From NCBI RefSeq assembly GCF_021117425.1, contig NZ_CP088298.1:1-64000 (forward strand): a DNA stretch of 64,000 nucleotides, given 5' to 3'. The translations under genes and the position numbers were made by a program. Shown here piece after piece: positions 36,834 through 46,207 of the stretch (the stretch's first letter is position 1; every line of letters starts with the position of its first letter). The stretch comes from Brevibacterium zhoupengii (GTDB lineage Bacteria > Actinomycetota > Actinomycetes > Actinomycetales > Brevibacteriaceae). The notes under the pieces were generated by a model. The model was not told where the DNA came from, made no database searches, and saw only the letters and a list, made by a program, of their open reading frames with translations.

Positions 36834-39800
36834 TTACTCCGACGGAGCTCCCGGAGCCTGGGCCTTCGGCGGCGCCTGCACCCGCGGGGCCGGGAATTCC
36901 GGAGGCGTGGCCGCAGGGGTCTTCTCCAGACCGGACAGGACCTCGGCGATGGCCCGATCTAGCTGCAGATCGTCTTCGCTGAACAGCTGCGAGGGATCAT
37001 GTTCAACCTCGATATCAGGCTCGACACCGTAGTTCTCCACACCCCAGCCCTTGCCTTCAAGCCAGAAGGCGTAGCGCGGCTGGGTCACACCGGTGCCGTC
37101 GACCAGGTCGTAGCGGCCGTCGATGCCGACGACTCCGCCCCAGGTGCGTACGCCGATGACGGGGCCCAAGCCCTTTGCCTGAGCACGGGCATTGATGATG
37201 TCACCGTCGGAGCCCGAGAACTCGTTCGCGACGAAGGCCACCGGTCCACGGCGTGCGTCTTCGGGGTCGGCGATCATGGCATCGTAGTTGCGCACGGCGT
37301 TCCAGGCGATGACGCGATCGGCGAAGCGTTCGGCCACCAGGGCACTGGTATGACCGCCGCGGTTGAACCGGACATCGACGATGACGCCGTCGGCCGACAT
37401 CGCCTGTCTGAGGTCGCGATGCAGCTGTGCCCAACCGTTGGGCATCATATCCGGGACGTGCACATAGCCGACGCGTCCCTCGGTCTTCGCCCTCACATAC
37501 TCTCGCCTCGAGCGCACCCAGTCCTGGTACCGCAGCTTCTCCTCGCTGGTCAGCGGAACGATTGCCACCACACGGTCCTTGCGGCCGCGGCGCAGGGTGA
37601 GCTCGACGATCCTGTTGCCGGCCCCCTGCAGGTGAGCTGCGGGACCGCGCACCTCATCGACTCGTTGACCATCGACAGCCAGGATGATGTCGCCCTCCTG
37701 AGCTCCGACACCCGCCTGGCGCAATGGTGACCTGGCCGCGGGTTCACTGCTCTCACCAGGCAGAATCCGTGCGATCTGCCATCCGCTCGGTGTCCGTTCC
37801 AGGTCGGCTCCGAGGAAGCCGAGCCGTTTCGAGGGGTTGCCCAAGGCAGTCGAGGGAGTGACATAGGCATGAGAGGTGTTGAGTTCCCCGACCGTCTCCC
37901 ACAGCACGTCGACGAGATCGTCATGGGTCAGTGCCTTCGCGGCGACTCGGCGCCACCGCAGGGTGACTCCCTCCCAGTTCACGCCGTTCATGTCTGCACG
38001 CCAATAGTGATCGCGCATGATGCGTGAGTTCTCTTCGAACATCTGCAGCCACTCGGCCCGGAGGTCTAGTTCGAAGCGCAGCCGGGAGAGATCCACCGAG
38101 ACGCACTCATCGTCGTCGTCTTCGACCTTGCGGTTGCTCGGGCGTACGGTCACATCGCCGTCATCGTAGACAACCATGAGCTTGCCGTCCCCGCTCACCC
38201 AATAGGCATCCGCCTTATCGACGATGGTGACGAGTTTGCGTTTGGCGAAGTCGAAGTACTGGATCGACTCTGTCGGAGGGGCATCAAGGTCGGTGCCGAG
38301 CACACCGTCCTCCGATTCCCCGGCACGGATCCACAGAACACCGCCGACAGCGGACTCAAGCTTGCGGAAGACACCGGCAGAGACGGGGAACGCGAGGATC
38401 CGCTCTTCGGCTCCCTCGACATCCAGCTCGACGGTAGTGACCTTGGACTTCTCCGCCTTGGTCTTCTCTGCCTTTGAAGCCTCATCTGTCAGTTCGCTGA
38501 TCGCCCAACCACTCGAGGTCGGTCCGAACGGAGCCGGCTCAGTGGCGCTCAAGGGCAACAGCCACGGCCTGGTCACACCGTTGAATGACAGATCGAAGGA
38601 GTGCTGATTGTAGGCAGGATCAAAGGTCCGGTCAGACAGAAACACAATGTACTTGCCGTCGGAGGAAAATGTGGGGGAGTAGTCGTTGTACTTCCCACTG
38701 GTCAGCTCCAGCGCCTCACGGTCTGATTTGGTGTCGACGAGCATGAGCTGCGCGAGCTGCTCCTCACCCTGAGTGGGCTGTGACCAGATGAGGTAGCGCC
38801 CGTCGGGCGAGAACTCAGGCGACCTGGCCTCACCGAAGCCCGAATGCCCCACCAATCGGGTCCTGCCGTTTCCGACCTCGACAAGTCGGACGCTTCCGTC
38901 GTGGGAGATCGTGGCCAAGGTCTTTCCGGACGGATCCGAGGTCATGTGCAGAACCCGTCCGAGAGCGCCCGCCCCGATCCGCCGTTCCGACGCCGTCGCC
39001 GAGGTGGCACGCACTTCGATGGCATCCTCACCTTCGACATCGGTGATGTAGGCCGCCTGCCCGGTCTGTCCCAGCACCACCGGGAGACGTGTGCGGATCG
39101 ACGAGTCCGCGCACAATGCTCGTGCGGGACCTTCACGATGAGCCAACCAGAAGGTCTTTCCCCGCCATTCGATGAGGGAGGCGTTGCCCTCCTGATCTGG
39201 GGCGATAGCGCCGATCCTGGACTTCGAGTCGAGGTTGAGCGGCTGCACCTGGGTGCCGGGAAGCTGGACTGCCAGGGTCCGGATGCCGGCATCGAGGCTG
39301 TCGAGGATGCGGATCTCGCCGCGGCTGTGCCACACGATGCGCGTCCCGTCGGTCGTGGCATTGCGCACGTACCCTTCGGCCTCCGTCTGGAATGTCAGCT
39401 GTCGAGGCTCACCCGGACCTCCACCGCTGCGTGTGGCCAGACCGTCCCAGATCCAGAGGTTGGCCTGTTCATGGGCATGGTGGGGGAAGCTTGCGGCCCT
39501 GTCAGAGGTGATGACCAGGGAGTCGCCCACCCACAGCGGGTCGGTCAGCGACGCCTCTTCTTCGCGCAGCAGCCGCTGCCACTGGACTCCGCTGCCTGTG
39601 GCGTCTGCGCTGCGATCAAGCCAGAGTCGGGGCGCGGTTCCTCCTCGGTAGCGCTTCCAGTGCGCGGGTTCACGGCTGTAGGGAGTGGCCAGTGCCGTCA
39701 CCGATGAGTGATGGCGGGCCATTCCCGAGGCACGACCCCAGGACAGGCGTTCGACGCTGCCGTCGATTCCCACAGACCTCACGACGTGATTGCGTGACTC

Positions 39801-40130
39801 GAACTCGCCGGCATTGGAACCGATGAGGACGTGCTCATCGTCGGCCCAGCCGAGCATCGTCATCGCCGTCGACCCTTGCCAGGTGAGCCGGTGCAGAGAA
39901 CCGGAGGCCACCTCGGCGAGCATGAGCTCTGGGTGGCCGTCGCGGTGTGAGACATAGGCGATTCGGGACCCATCAGGGGAGAACCTGGGGCTGCGTGCGG
40001 GTGCATGATCCGAGGTCAGGCGCCAAGCACGACCTCCCTCGGCGGCGACGAGCCACACGTCATCGTCGGCGACGAAGGTGATGAGATCACCGTGGATGTG
40101 CGGATACCGGAGATAAGTGTTGGAATTCAC
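36834..40130 (-). CDS. Tricorn protease homologue (S41 family)
   Basis: A very large peptidase of about 1098 residues. The frame begins with ATG 40154, but neither it nor GTG 40130 has a clear ribosome site; GTG 40130 gives VNSNTYLRYPHIHGDLITFVADDDVW, which fits the family start. Domains in order: a six-bladed then a seven-bladed beta-propeller (about 1-650, many SPDG/FSSDGKYI repeats), a C1 helical domain, a PDZ domain (about 750-840), and the catalytic C2 domain with nucleophile Ser974 in EFSGSDGD. Tricorn trims proteasome-type peptides. A charged Lys/Glu stretch (EASKAEKTKAEKSK) sits in the second propeller. The C-terminal 40 residues are Pro/Ala-rich. Confidence 0.88.
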   Translation of the reverse strand: MNSNTYLRYPHIHGDLITFVADDDVWLVAAEGGRAWRLTSDHAPARSPRFSPDGSRIAYVSHRDGHPELMLAEVASGSLHRLTWQGSTAMTMLGWADDEHVLIGSNAGEFESRNHVVRSVGIDGSVERLSWGRASGMARHHSSVTALATPYSREPAHWKRYRGGTAPRLWLDRSADATGSGVQWQRLLREEEASLTDPLWVGDSLVITSDRAASFPHHAHEQANLWIWDGLATRSGGGPGEPRQLTFQTEAEGYVRNATTDGTRIVWHSRGEIRILDSLDAGIRTLAVQLPGTQVQPLNLDSKSRIGAIAPDQEGNASLIEWRGKTFWLAHREGPARALCADSSIRTRLPVVLGQTGQAAYITDVEGEDAIEVRATSATASERRIGAGALGRVLHMTSDPSGKTLATISHDGSVRLVEVGNGRTRLVGHSGFGEARSPEFSPDGRYLIWSQPTQGEEQLAQLMLVDTKSDREALELTSGKYNDYSPTFSSDGKYIVFLSDRTFDPAYNQHSFDLSFNGVTRPWLLPLSATEPAPFGPTSSGWAISELTDEASKAEKTKAEKSKVTTVELDVEGAEERILAFPVSAGVFRKLESAVGGVLWIRAGESEDGVLGTDLDAPPTESIQYFDFAKRKLVTIVDKADAYWVSGDGKLMVVYDDGDVTVRPSNRKVEDDDDECVSVDLSRLRFELDLRAEWLQMFEENSRIMRDHYWRADMNGVNWEGVTLRWRRVAAKALTHDDLVDVLWETVGELNTSHAYVTPSTALGNPSKRLGFLGADLERTPSGWQIARILPGESSEPAARSPLRQAGVGAQEGDIILAVDGQRVDEVRGPAAHLQGAGNRIVELTLRRGRKDRVVAIVPLTSEEKLRYQDWVRSRREYVRAKTEGRVGYVHVPDMMPNGWAQLHRDLRQAMSADGVIVDVRFNRGGHTSALVAERFADRVIAWNAVRNYDAMIADPEDARRGPVAFVANEFSGSDGDIINARAQAKGLGPVIGVRTWGGVVGIDGRYDLVDGTGVTQPRYAFWLEGKGWGVENYGVEPDIEVEHDPSQLFSEDDLQLDRAIAEVLSGLEKTPAATPPEFPAPRVQAPPKAQAPGAPSE

Positions 40131-40296
40131 GTGACCCACATTACAAGCATGCACGGACGCGGTGCCGTGAAGGACGAGGATGCCCAGCCAATTTGCACGC
40201 TCTGCGAGATCTCATCGGCGCAGGCGCCTGAGCTTGGTGCGGCGAGGTGACGCGGCCCATGCGGCGCGGTCGGCCCCTGACCAATAGAATGGTGTC

Positions 40297-42063
40297 ATGC
40301 CATCTCTGACTTCGCTTCTCAACGATCGTTTCGCACTCGCCCTCGAACAGTCCTTCGGCGAGGACTTCAAGCGACGCGACCCCGTGATCCGGAGCAGCCA
40401 GTTCGCCGATTTTCAGGCGAATGTGGCGCTGCCCCTGGCCAAGGAGCTGAAGTCCAAGCCGCGTGACATCGCAAACACGATCGTGAGCAACCTGGACCTC
40501 GTCGACATCTGCGAGACCCCGGAGATCTCGGGCCCCGGCTTTATCAACCTCACCTTCACCTCCGACTTCCTGGCCTCGACCCTCAACCAGGGCACCGCCG
40601 CCGAGGCTGTTGCGCAGTCGCCTGCGACATCCGAGGGTGCGGCAACCGAGGGTACGACCGCTGCCGGTCAGCGCATCGTCATCGACTACTCGGCGCCCAA
40701 CGTCGCCAAGGAGATGCACGTCGGTCACCTGCGGACCACCGTCGTCGGCGATGCGCTCGCCCGCACGCACGAATTCCTCGGCAACACCGTCGTGCGCCAG
40801 AACCACATCGGCGACTGGGGCACTCCGTTCGGCATGCTCATCGAACACCTCCTCGACGTCGGCATCGAATCCGAGACGGCCCAGGACATCTCGGCCAACC
40901 CGAATGCCTTCTACCAGGCAGCGCGCGCGAAGTTCGACAGCGACGAGGCCTTCGCCACCCGCGCTCGGGCCCGCGTGGTCGAACTGCAGGGCGGTGACCA
41001 GCAGACCCTTGAGCTGTGGGAGCGGCTCGTCGGTTTCTCCAAGACCTACTTCAACCACATCTACTCCCTCCTCGACGTCACCCTGACTGATGACGACCTC
41101 GCAGGTGAGAGCATCTACAACGATGATCTCGCCGCGGTCTGCCAGGAACTCGAGGACGCGGGTCTGGCGCGCATCAGCGACGGTGCCCTGTGCGTCTTCC
41201 CCGAAGGCTTCACCGGTCGTGAGGGCGAACCGCTGCCACTCATCATCCGCAAATCCGACGGCGGCTACGGCTACGCCACGACGGACCTCGCAGCTGTTCG
41301 CCACCGCGTGCGCAACCTCAACGCCGACCGTGTCCTCTACGTCGTCGGCACCCCGCAGGCCATGCACTTCGAGATGGTCTTCTCCATCGCTCGGGCCGCC
41401 GGTTGGCTGCCTGAGGGCGTCGAATTCGAGCACGTGAAGATCGGAAATGTCCTCGGCGATGACGGCAAGATCCTGCGTACGCGCAGCGGAGCCCCGGTGC
41501 GTCTGGCTGAGCTCCTCGACGAGGCTGTCACCCGTGCGAAGGCCACACTCCAGGAGTCGAACGTCGAGTTCGGTGCTGCAGAGGAGGCCCTCGTGGCTAA
41601 GACCGTGGGCATCGGAGCCGTGAAGTACGCCGACCTCTCCGTCGCCCACGACACCAGCTACACCTTCGACCTTGACCGTATGCTCGCCCCCATCGGCAAC
41701 ACCGCCCCCTATCTGCAGTACGCCGGTGCACGGATCCGTTCGATCCTGCGTAAGGCGGACGGGGATGCGTTCACGGCCGCGCCGATCCACCTCGGCGAGG
41801 CTGCCGAACGTGACCTGGGCCTGGCGCTCCTCGGGTTCTCCGATGTCGTCGCCGAGGTGGTTGCCGGGTCCGCGCCGCACCGAATGTGCACGTACCTCTT
41901 CGACCTCGCCCAGTCCTTCACGTCGTTCTACGAGCAGTGCCCGGTTCTCATCGCAGAAACCGCCGAGGTGCGCGATTCTCGGCTGCGCCTGAGCCAGACC
42001 GTCCTCGAGGTGCTCGAAGCCGGACTCGGAGTACTGGGCATCCGCGTACCCGAGCGCATGTGA
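40297..42063 (+). CDS. argS: Arginine-tRNA ligase
   Basis: A 588-residue class I synthetase that charges tRNA-Arg. An N-terminal Add1 domain (about 1-110, followed by an Ala/Thr-rich linker) precedes the catalytic domain with the HIGH-type motif HVGHLR in NVAKEMHVGHLRTT; the KMSKS equivalent is replaced by GKILRTRSG, as in many ArgRS. The C-terminal DALR helical domain ends VLGIRVPERM. The stop overlaps the start of a transporter gene. Confidence 0.97.
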   Translation: MPSLTSLLNDRFALALEQSFGEDFKRRDPVIRSSQFADFQANVALPLAKELKSKPRDIANTIVSNLDLVDICETPEISGPGFINLTFTSDFLASTLNQGTAAEAVAQSPATSEGAATEGTTAAGQRIVIDYSAPNVAKEMHVGHLRTTVVGDALARTHEFLGNTVVRQNHIGDWGTPFGMLIEHLLDVGIESETAQDISANPNAFYQAARAKFDSDEAFATRARARVVELQGGDQQTLELWERLVGFSKTYFNHIYSLLDVTLTDDDLAGESIYNDDLAAVCQELEDAGLARISDGALCVFPEGFTGREGEPLPLIIRKSDGGYGYATTDLAAVRHRVRNLNADRVLYVVGTPQAMHFEMVFSIARAAGWLPEGVEFEHVKIGNVLGDDGKILRTRSGAPVRLAELLDEAVTRAKATLQESNVEFGAAEEALVAKTVGIGAVKYADLSVAHDTSYTFDLDRMLAPIGNTAPYLQYAGARIRSILRKADGDAFTAAPIHLGEAAERDLGLALLGFSDVVAEVVAGSAPHRMCTYLFDLAQSFTSFYEQCPVLIAETAEVRDSRLRLSQTVLEVLEAGLGVLGIRVPERM

Positions 42064-43331
42064 ACCAGTCGGACCCCTCCGTCGCCCGGCGGATGCTGCC
42101 GTGGATGGTCGTGGGCATCGTCGTCCTGGCGATCAACCTGCGGGCACCGATCATCGCACCGACGGCCGTCCTCGGCGACATCCAGGACGACACGGGTCTG
42201 AGCGCGGCCGGGGTGGGCCTCCTCACGGGCCTGCCGGTGCTGCTGTTCGCCCTCGTCACGCCTGTGGCGGGCAAAGCCATCGGCCGGTTCGGCGCCGAGG
42301 CGGCCGTGCTGTCCTGCCTCACCGGTGTGCTGCTGGGAACGGTGCTGCGCTCGCTCGGGCCGCCCTGGCTCGTGCTCGTGGGCACCGGAATCATCGGCTT
42401 CGCCATCACTCTGGGCAATATCGCGGTCCCGGTGATCATCCGGCGCGAGGTCCCCTGGAGCCAGGTGTCGATGGTGACCGGCCTGTATTCGGCCACGATG
42501 AATGTCGGGTCCATGATCACCCTCCTCGGCACAGGTCCCTTGGCTGCGGCCGTCGGATGGCGGTGGGCCGTGGCTATCTGGGGTGGCATGGCCGTGCTCG
42601 GACTCGTCTACTGGCTGTTTGCGATCCGGCTGCGGATCCGACGCAATGCGATCGTCGCAGCCGCGGCCGAGACGCCGCCGATGCCCGCACCCACACAGGA
42701 ACGTCGCCCGTGGCGTGAGGCACCGCCCGAATTCCGCGCCATCATCGCACTGCTCGTGGTCACCTTCAGCGGACAGTCGATCGCCTACTACACGACCACG
42801 ACGTGGCTGCCGTCGATCCTGGCAGACACCGGAGGACTGAGCGCGACAGCCTCGGGCGGCACTGCCTCGCTGTTCCAGATCGCGGCCATCCTCGGCGCAT
42901 TCGGAGTGCCGCTGCTGGCGGCCCGCACCAAACCGTGGGTGCCGGTGGCGATCATCGCCGCACTGTGGCTCTCGCTGCCTGTCGGACTGCTGCTGGCTCC
43001 CAGCTCGTTCGTACTGTGGTCGATCACCGGTGGAATCGCCCAGGGCGGCGGATTCACCGCGATCTTCTCCATCATCGCCCGCACCGCAGGGAGTGACCGG
43101 GAGACAGCTTCGGCCTCGGCCCGGGTGCAGGGAGGCGGCTACCTTGCAGCCACCCTGGCTCCGCCGTTCGCGGGCTGGTTGGGCAATGTCACCGACGGGT
43201 GGACGGCCCCGATCCTGCTCATCCTCGCCGCGACTCTGGCGTTCACGATCACCGGTCTGCTGGCGGTTCGGATCTCCGGGCGTTTCCGGGGTGGTGGACC
43301 GGCCACGAGGCGTGAGGTTCTGGATGAATGA
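42060..43331 (+). CDS. MFS transporter, CynX/NimT type
   Basis: A 423-residue, 12-helix transporter. The open frame runs further upstream inside argS; GTG 42060 overlapping the argS stop is chosen, giving VNQSDPSVARRMLPWMVVGIVVLAINLRAPI. The NLRAPI motif in helix 1 and SMVTGLYSATMNVGSMI in helix 5 are typical of the CynX/NimT group (cyanate, nitroimidazole and related). Coupling to argS is probably only positional. Confidence 0.83.
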   Translation: MNQSDPSVARRMLPWMVVGIVVLAINLRAPIIAPTAVLGDIQDDTGLSAAGVGLLTGLPVLLFALVTPVAGKAIGRFGAEAAVLSCLTGVLLGTVLRSLGPPWLVLVGTGIIGFAITLGNIAVPVIIRREVPWSQVSMVTGLYSATMNVGSMITLLGTGPLAAAVGWRWAVAIWGGMAVLGLVYWLFAIRLRIRRNAIVAAAAETPPMPAPTQERRPWREAPPEFRAIIALLVVTFSGQSIAYYTTTTWLPSILADTGGLSATASGGTASLFQIAAILGAFGVPLLAARTKPWVPVAIIAALWLSLPVGLLLAPSSFVLWSITGGIAQGGGFTAIFSIIARTAGSDRETASASARVQGGGYLAATLAPPFAGWLGNVTDGWTAPILLILAATLAFTITGLLAVRISGRFRGGGPATRREVLDE

Positions 43332-43399
43332 CGAACGGCCCCCGTCGCTGAGGTTCGCTCACTTCAATCAGTGAGCACCTCGACGACGGGGGCCGTTCG
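43332..43399. terminator. Long bipartite terminator hairpin
   Basis: A 16-bp outer stem (43332-43347 with 43384-43399, CGAACGGCCCCCGTCG and complement) encloses a second stem, GAGGT..GCTCAC/GTGAGC.ACCTC. It lies between convergent genes and probably ends both. Confidence 0.8.
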
Positions 43400-43440
43400 A
43401 TCTGTCTGCCCCGGTCAGCTGACCGGCGGGTCAGAACAGA

Positions 43441-44295
43441 TCAGTGCTTGGCGTTCTTGTCCTCGGCCGTTTCGGCGGCCGAGTTCGAACCCTCTGCAGG
43501 CTTGACGACGCTGGCCGGCGTTGCCTGAGTTCCCTTGGCTTCGGTTGCAGGCTTTGGGGTCGGTGCTGTCGTGGTGGCCGCCTCGGCGGTCTTCGACTCT
43601 GGCACTGCCGTCTGCGAGACCTCGGGTGCTGTTCCCTGGCGTGAAGCCGGGGTCGAGCCCACCGGACGGGCATCCTGCGGACGGTTGTTGGGCAGCGGTG
43701 TCGACCATGGGTCCTCGACCGGCTGCGCCTTCTTCCACACGTAGTAGCCGATTCCGGCTGCCGAACCGATGACCAGGGTCCACACGACGGCGGCCTTGCC
43801 ACCACCAGACTTGCGAGTGGTGTCCTTCTGAATCCGCTTGCCGGCATTCGTCAGGGCCTTGCGGGCCTTCTTCACGGCCTTCTTGTCACCGGTCAGGCGC
43901 ACAGCGAGATCGTCGACAAGCTGAGGGGTTTCGACGGCGGCCAGTGAGTTGGCGGCATTGGACGCGAACTTGCCGGCACGTTCTGTGGCCTCGGGGCGGT
44001 AGGCGTCGAGCTTGTCTGCCCAGGCGTGAACCTGCTCATTCGCCTTGTCAGCGAATGCTTCGACCTGTGGGCGAGCCTTGACGGCAAGACCTTCGGCCCG
44101 ATCGGCAAGTGCTTCAACCTGAGGGCGTGCCTTCTCTGCAAGGGCTTCGACCTGAGGGCGTGCCTTGTCAGCGGCTTCACGGAGCTTCGGACTTGCGGCC
44201 CCGCTGGCATCGGCCAGGACTCGGAGTGACGTCTTCTTCGCGGAATCGAGCTTCGAAGTGAACGGATCTCGAGCTGACTTCTTCGACATGAACAT
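43441..44295 (-). CDS. DUF5324-like membrane-anchored repeat protein
   Basis: A 284-residue protein. ATG 44295 is preferred (AGAGGA upstream); a TTG at 44301 and ATG at 44289 are alternatives. Residues 44-83 contain three copies of an 11-residue unit KARPQVEALAE/D/AFAD, the third after a 7-residue insert, predicted to form an amphipathic helix. A basic region (about 135-165) leads to one membrane helix (167-187), then a long Pro/Ala/Thr-rich tail. The layout resembles actinobacterial DUF5324 proteins found near the ppiA-rhomboid-crgA genes, as here. Function unknown; cell-envelope contact is suggested by the tail. Confidence 0.6.
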   Translation of the reverse strand: MFMSKKSARDPFTSKLDSAKKTSLRVLADASGAASPKLREAADKARPQVEALAEKARPQVEALADRAEGLAVKARPQVEAFADKANEQVHAWADKLDAYRPEATERAGKFASNAANSLAAVETPQLVDDLAVRLTGDKKAVKKARKALTNAGKRIQKDTTRKSGGGKAAVVWTLVIGSAAGIGYYVWKKAQPVEDPWSTPLPNNRPQDARPVGSTPASRQGTAPEVSQTAVPESKTAEAATTTAPTPKPATEAKGTQATPASVVKPAEGSNSAAETAEDKNAKH

Positions 44296-44461
44296 TCCCA
44301 ATCCTCTTTGTCGGGGTCAATTGATCAGTCTCAGTCTACGGCCTAGGCGCAAGCCGCTGGTCACCAGGTCGTCATGAAATTGTCTGCAGAAACGCTGACA
44401 GAGTCCACAATCCGAGCCACGGGAATCTGCATTAGCAGTGAGGGCGTGGAAGAATGGAGCT

Positions 44462-45001
44462 ATGACTACAGCTTCTACGCATACAGCAGTCCTGCACACC
44501 AACCACGGTGACATCACCATCGGCCTCTTCGGCAATCACGCGCCGAAGACTGTTGCCAACTTCGTGGAACTGGCCAAAGGTGAGCGTGAGTTCACCGATC
44601 CCGCCACCGGCGAACCCACCAAGCGTCCCTTCTACGATGGTCTCAACTTCCACCGCATCATCGCGGACTTCATGATCCAGGGCGGCTGCCCGCTGGGCAC
44701 CGGTACCGGCGGACCCGGCTACACCTTCGACGACGAGATCCACCCGGAGCTCCAGTTCGACCGCAAGTACCTGTTGGCTATGGCCAACGCCGGCAAGCAG
44801 ATGGGACGCGGCACCAACGGTTCGCAGTTCTTCATCACCACCGCCGAGACCCCATGGCTCAACGGCAAGCACACCATCTTCGGCGTGGTGGCCGACGAAG
44901 CCTCACAGAAGGTTGTCGACGAGATCAACAGCGTTCGCACCGCAGCTATGGACAAGCCAGTGGAACCAGTCGTTCTCGAATCGGTCGAGATCAGCGCCTG
45001 A
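44462..45001 (+). CDS. ppiA: Cyclophilin-type peptidyl-prolyl cis-trans isomerase
   Basis: A 179-residue cytosolic cyclophilin that isomerises X-Pro bonds. The start ATG 44462 is behind AATGGAGC; the upstream codons are not needed. Signature segments: YDGLNFHRIIADFMIQGG, where FHR contains the catalytic Arg, and AMANAGKQMGRGTNGSQFFITT. It heads the plus-strand run to the rhomboid gene, an order common in actinobacteria. Confidence 0.93.
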   Translation: MTTASTHTAVLHTNHGDITIGLFGNHAPKTVANFVELAKGEREFTDPATGEPTKRPFYDGLNFHRIIADFMIQGGCPLGTGTGGPGYTFDDEIHPELQFDRKYLLAMANAGKQMGRGTNGSQFFITTAETPWLNGKHTIFGVVADEASQKVVDEINSVRTAAMDKPVEPVVLESVEISA

Positions 45002-45074
45002 GACCGCTTCATCGGTGAGCAGCAGACTTCCAGTGCGGATTACTGAGACTCACTGAACTGAGTACCATGGTGTG

Positions 45075-45782
45075 ATGGACACACCGCAGGAGGGCTCGGC
45101 CCGGGAGACCGGCCGAGCCCCTTCTGTGTCTCCACCCCTCGTTACGAGCATCATCATGGTCCTCACCACCGTGGTCTTCCTGGCTCAGCTGCTGCCCAGC
45201 CTGGACCTGGTCCATCGACTCAGCTTCGTTCCTGCACTCGTGCTCGAACAGCCCTGGCGGGTTCTGAGCGTGGCGCTGGTGCACGAGCAGCCGTCACCGT
45301 TCCATCTCCTGGCCAACATGATCGGCCTGTTCTTCTTCGGATCCTTTATCGAGCGTGCCTTGGGCCGCTGGCGATTCCTCGCCATCTATCTGCTCGGCAC
45401 GGTGGGCGGTTCAGTCATGGTCCTCGTCCTCGCCAAGCCGTTCACGGTGGATTGGGTGACGAACAACATCGGCGCCTCCGGTGCGGTCTTCGCCATCGTC
45501 GGCGTCCTGCTGGTGCCGACGCAGAAGCTGGATCGCAACATCGCCGGAGTCGTGCTGTTCGTGGCTCTCAACTTCGGATACGGATTCCTCGTCGCAGGAG
45601 TGTCCTGGCAGGCCCACCTCGGCGGGCTCATAGCGGGCTTCGTGCTCGGGTGCGGTGCTCTTCTCGTACCGAGGAAGCAGTCGACGCTGGTGTTTGTGCT
45701 GACAGCCCTCGGTCTGCTGCTGGCCATGCTTGTCGCCGGGGCCTGGAGGATCAACGACGCTTGGCAGATTGCCGCGATGTGA
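45075..45782 (+). CDS. Rhomboid family intramembrane serine protease
   Basis: A 235-residue membrane protease with about six helices. Catalytic Ser135 is in NNIGASGAVF (GxSG motif) and catalytic His181 in WQAHLGGLIAGFVLG; HLLANM near residue 78 is the helix-2 signature. The N-terminal 20 residues are hydrophilic. ATG 45075 is taken over GTG 45072. Substrates are unknown; in this position it is conserved between ppiA and crgA. Confidence 0.9.
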   Translation: MDTPQEGSARETGRAPSVSPPLVTSIIMVLTTVVFLAQLLPSLDLVHRLSFVPALVLEQPWRVLSVALVHEQPSPFHLLANMIGLFFFGSFIERALGRWRFLAIYLLGTVGGSVMVLVLAKPFTVDWVTNNIGASGAVFAIVGVLLVPTQKLDRNIAGVVLFVALNFGYGFLVAGVSWQAHLGGLIAGFVLGCGALLVPRKQSTLVFVLTALGLLLAMLVAGAWRINDAWQIAAM

Positions 45783-46207
45783 TGGACTCCGAGCGACGCT
45801 GTATTCAGGGTGTCGACCACGGGTGATAGGTGGTTCTCAGGCTTATATCAGACTTCCGTGGAAAATTGGCACCCGCGGGCCTCGAATTTACTTGTCCACA
45901 ACCTTTATCCACATGGTGGATAACTTACATAGGTGTATTTCGCCTGGTCACAGGCCCAAAATAAGTTATACACAAGCGACGCACCCGGCTTGGGTATAAC
46001 TTCGCCCCTGTGGACAACGGCATTGGCGAGGCAATGGATAGACGGTTGAAACGTCAATATCGGGTCCTCGGCGCAACCGCAGATGAGCCGCTTGCTAGCT
46101 TGGTCCGCGGTCGTCGAACAGCAGCGAAGAACGGGCGCTGCGTCGACTACCGGGCTTTCACCCTCTGTGTCGACACAACGCCCGTTTCTCGAAACGCGGC
46201 TTGCTGA
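45783..46207. promoter_or_regulatory. Gene-free gap with a cluster of DnaA boxes
   Basis: No gene is supported in this 425-base gap. Its centre holds five DnaA-box-type sequences in 126 bases: TTGTCCACA (45892-45900), TTATCCACA (45905-45913), GGTGGATAA inverted (45915-45923), TTATACACA (45966-45974) and TGTGGACAA inverted (46009-46017). Three are exact matches to TTRTCCACA. The surroundings are AT-rich for this genome. A DnaA-titration site or accessory origin element is a reasonable inference; the usual oriC is 44 kb away. Confidence 0.7.

Noticed and set aside
40141-41880. 579-codon minus-strand frame
   Set aside because: Antisense to argS; composition mirrors the sense codons.
45072-46207. 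Possible second chromosomal origin at the DnaA-box cluster
   Set aside because: Boxes alone do not show an origin. There is no adjacent replication gene and the dnaA-dnaN gap is the better oriC candidate; only a DnaA-binding cluster is claimed.
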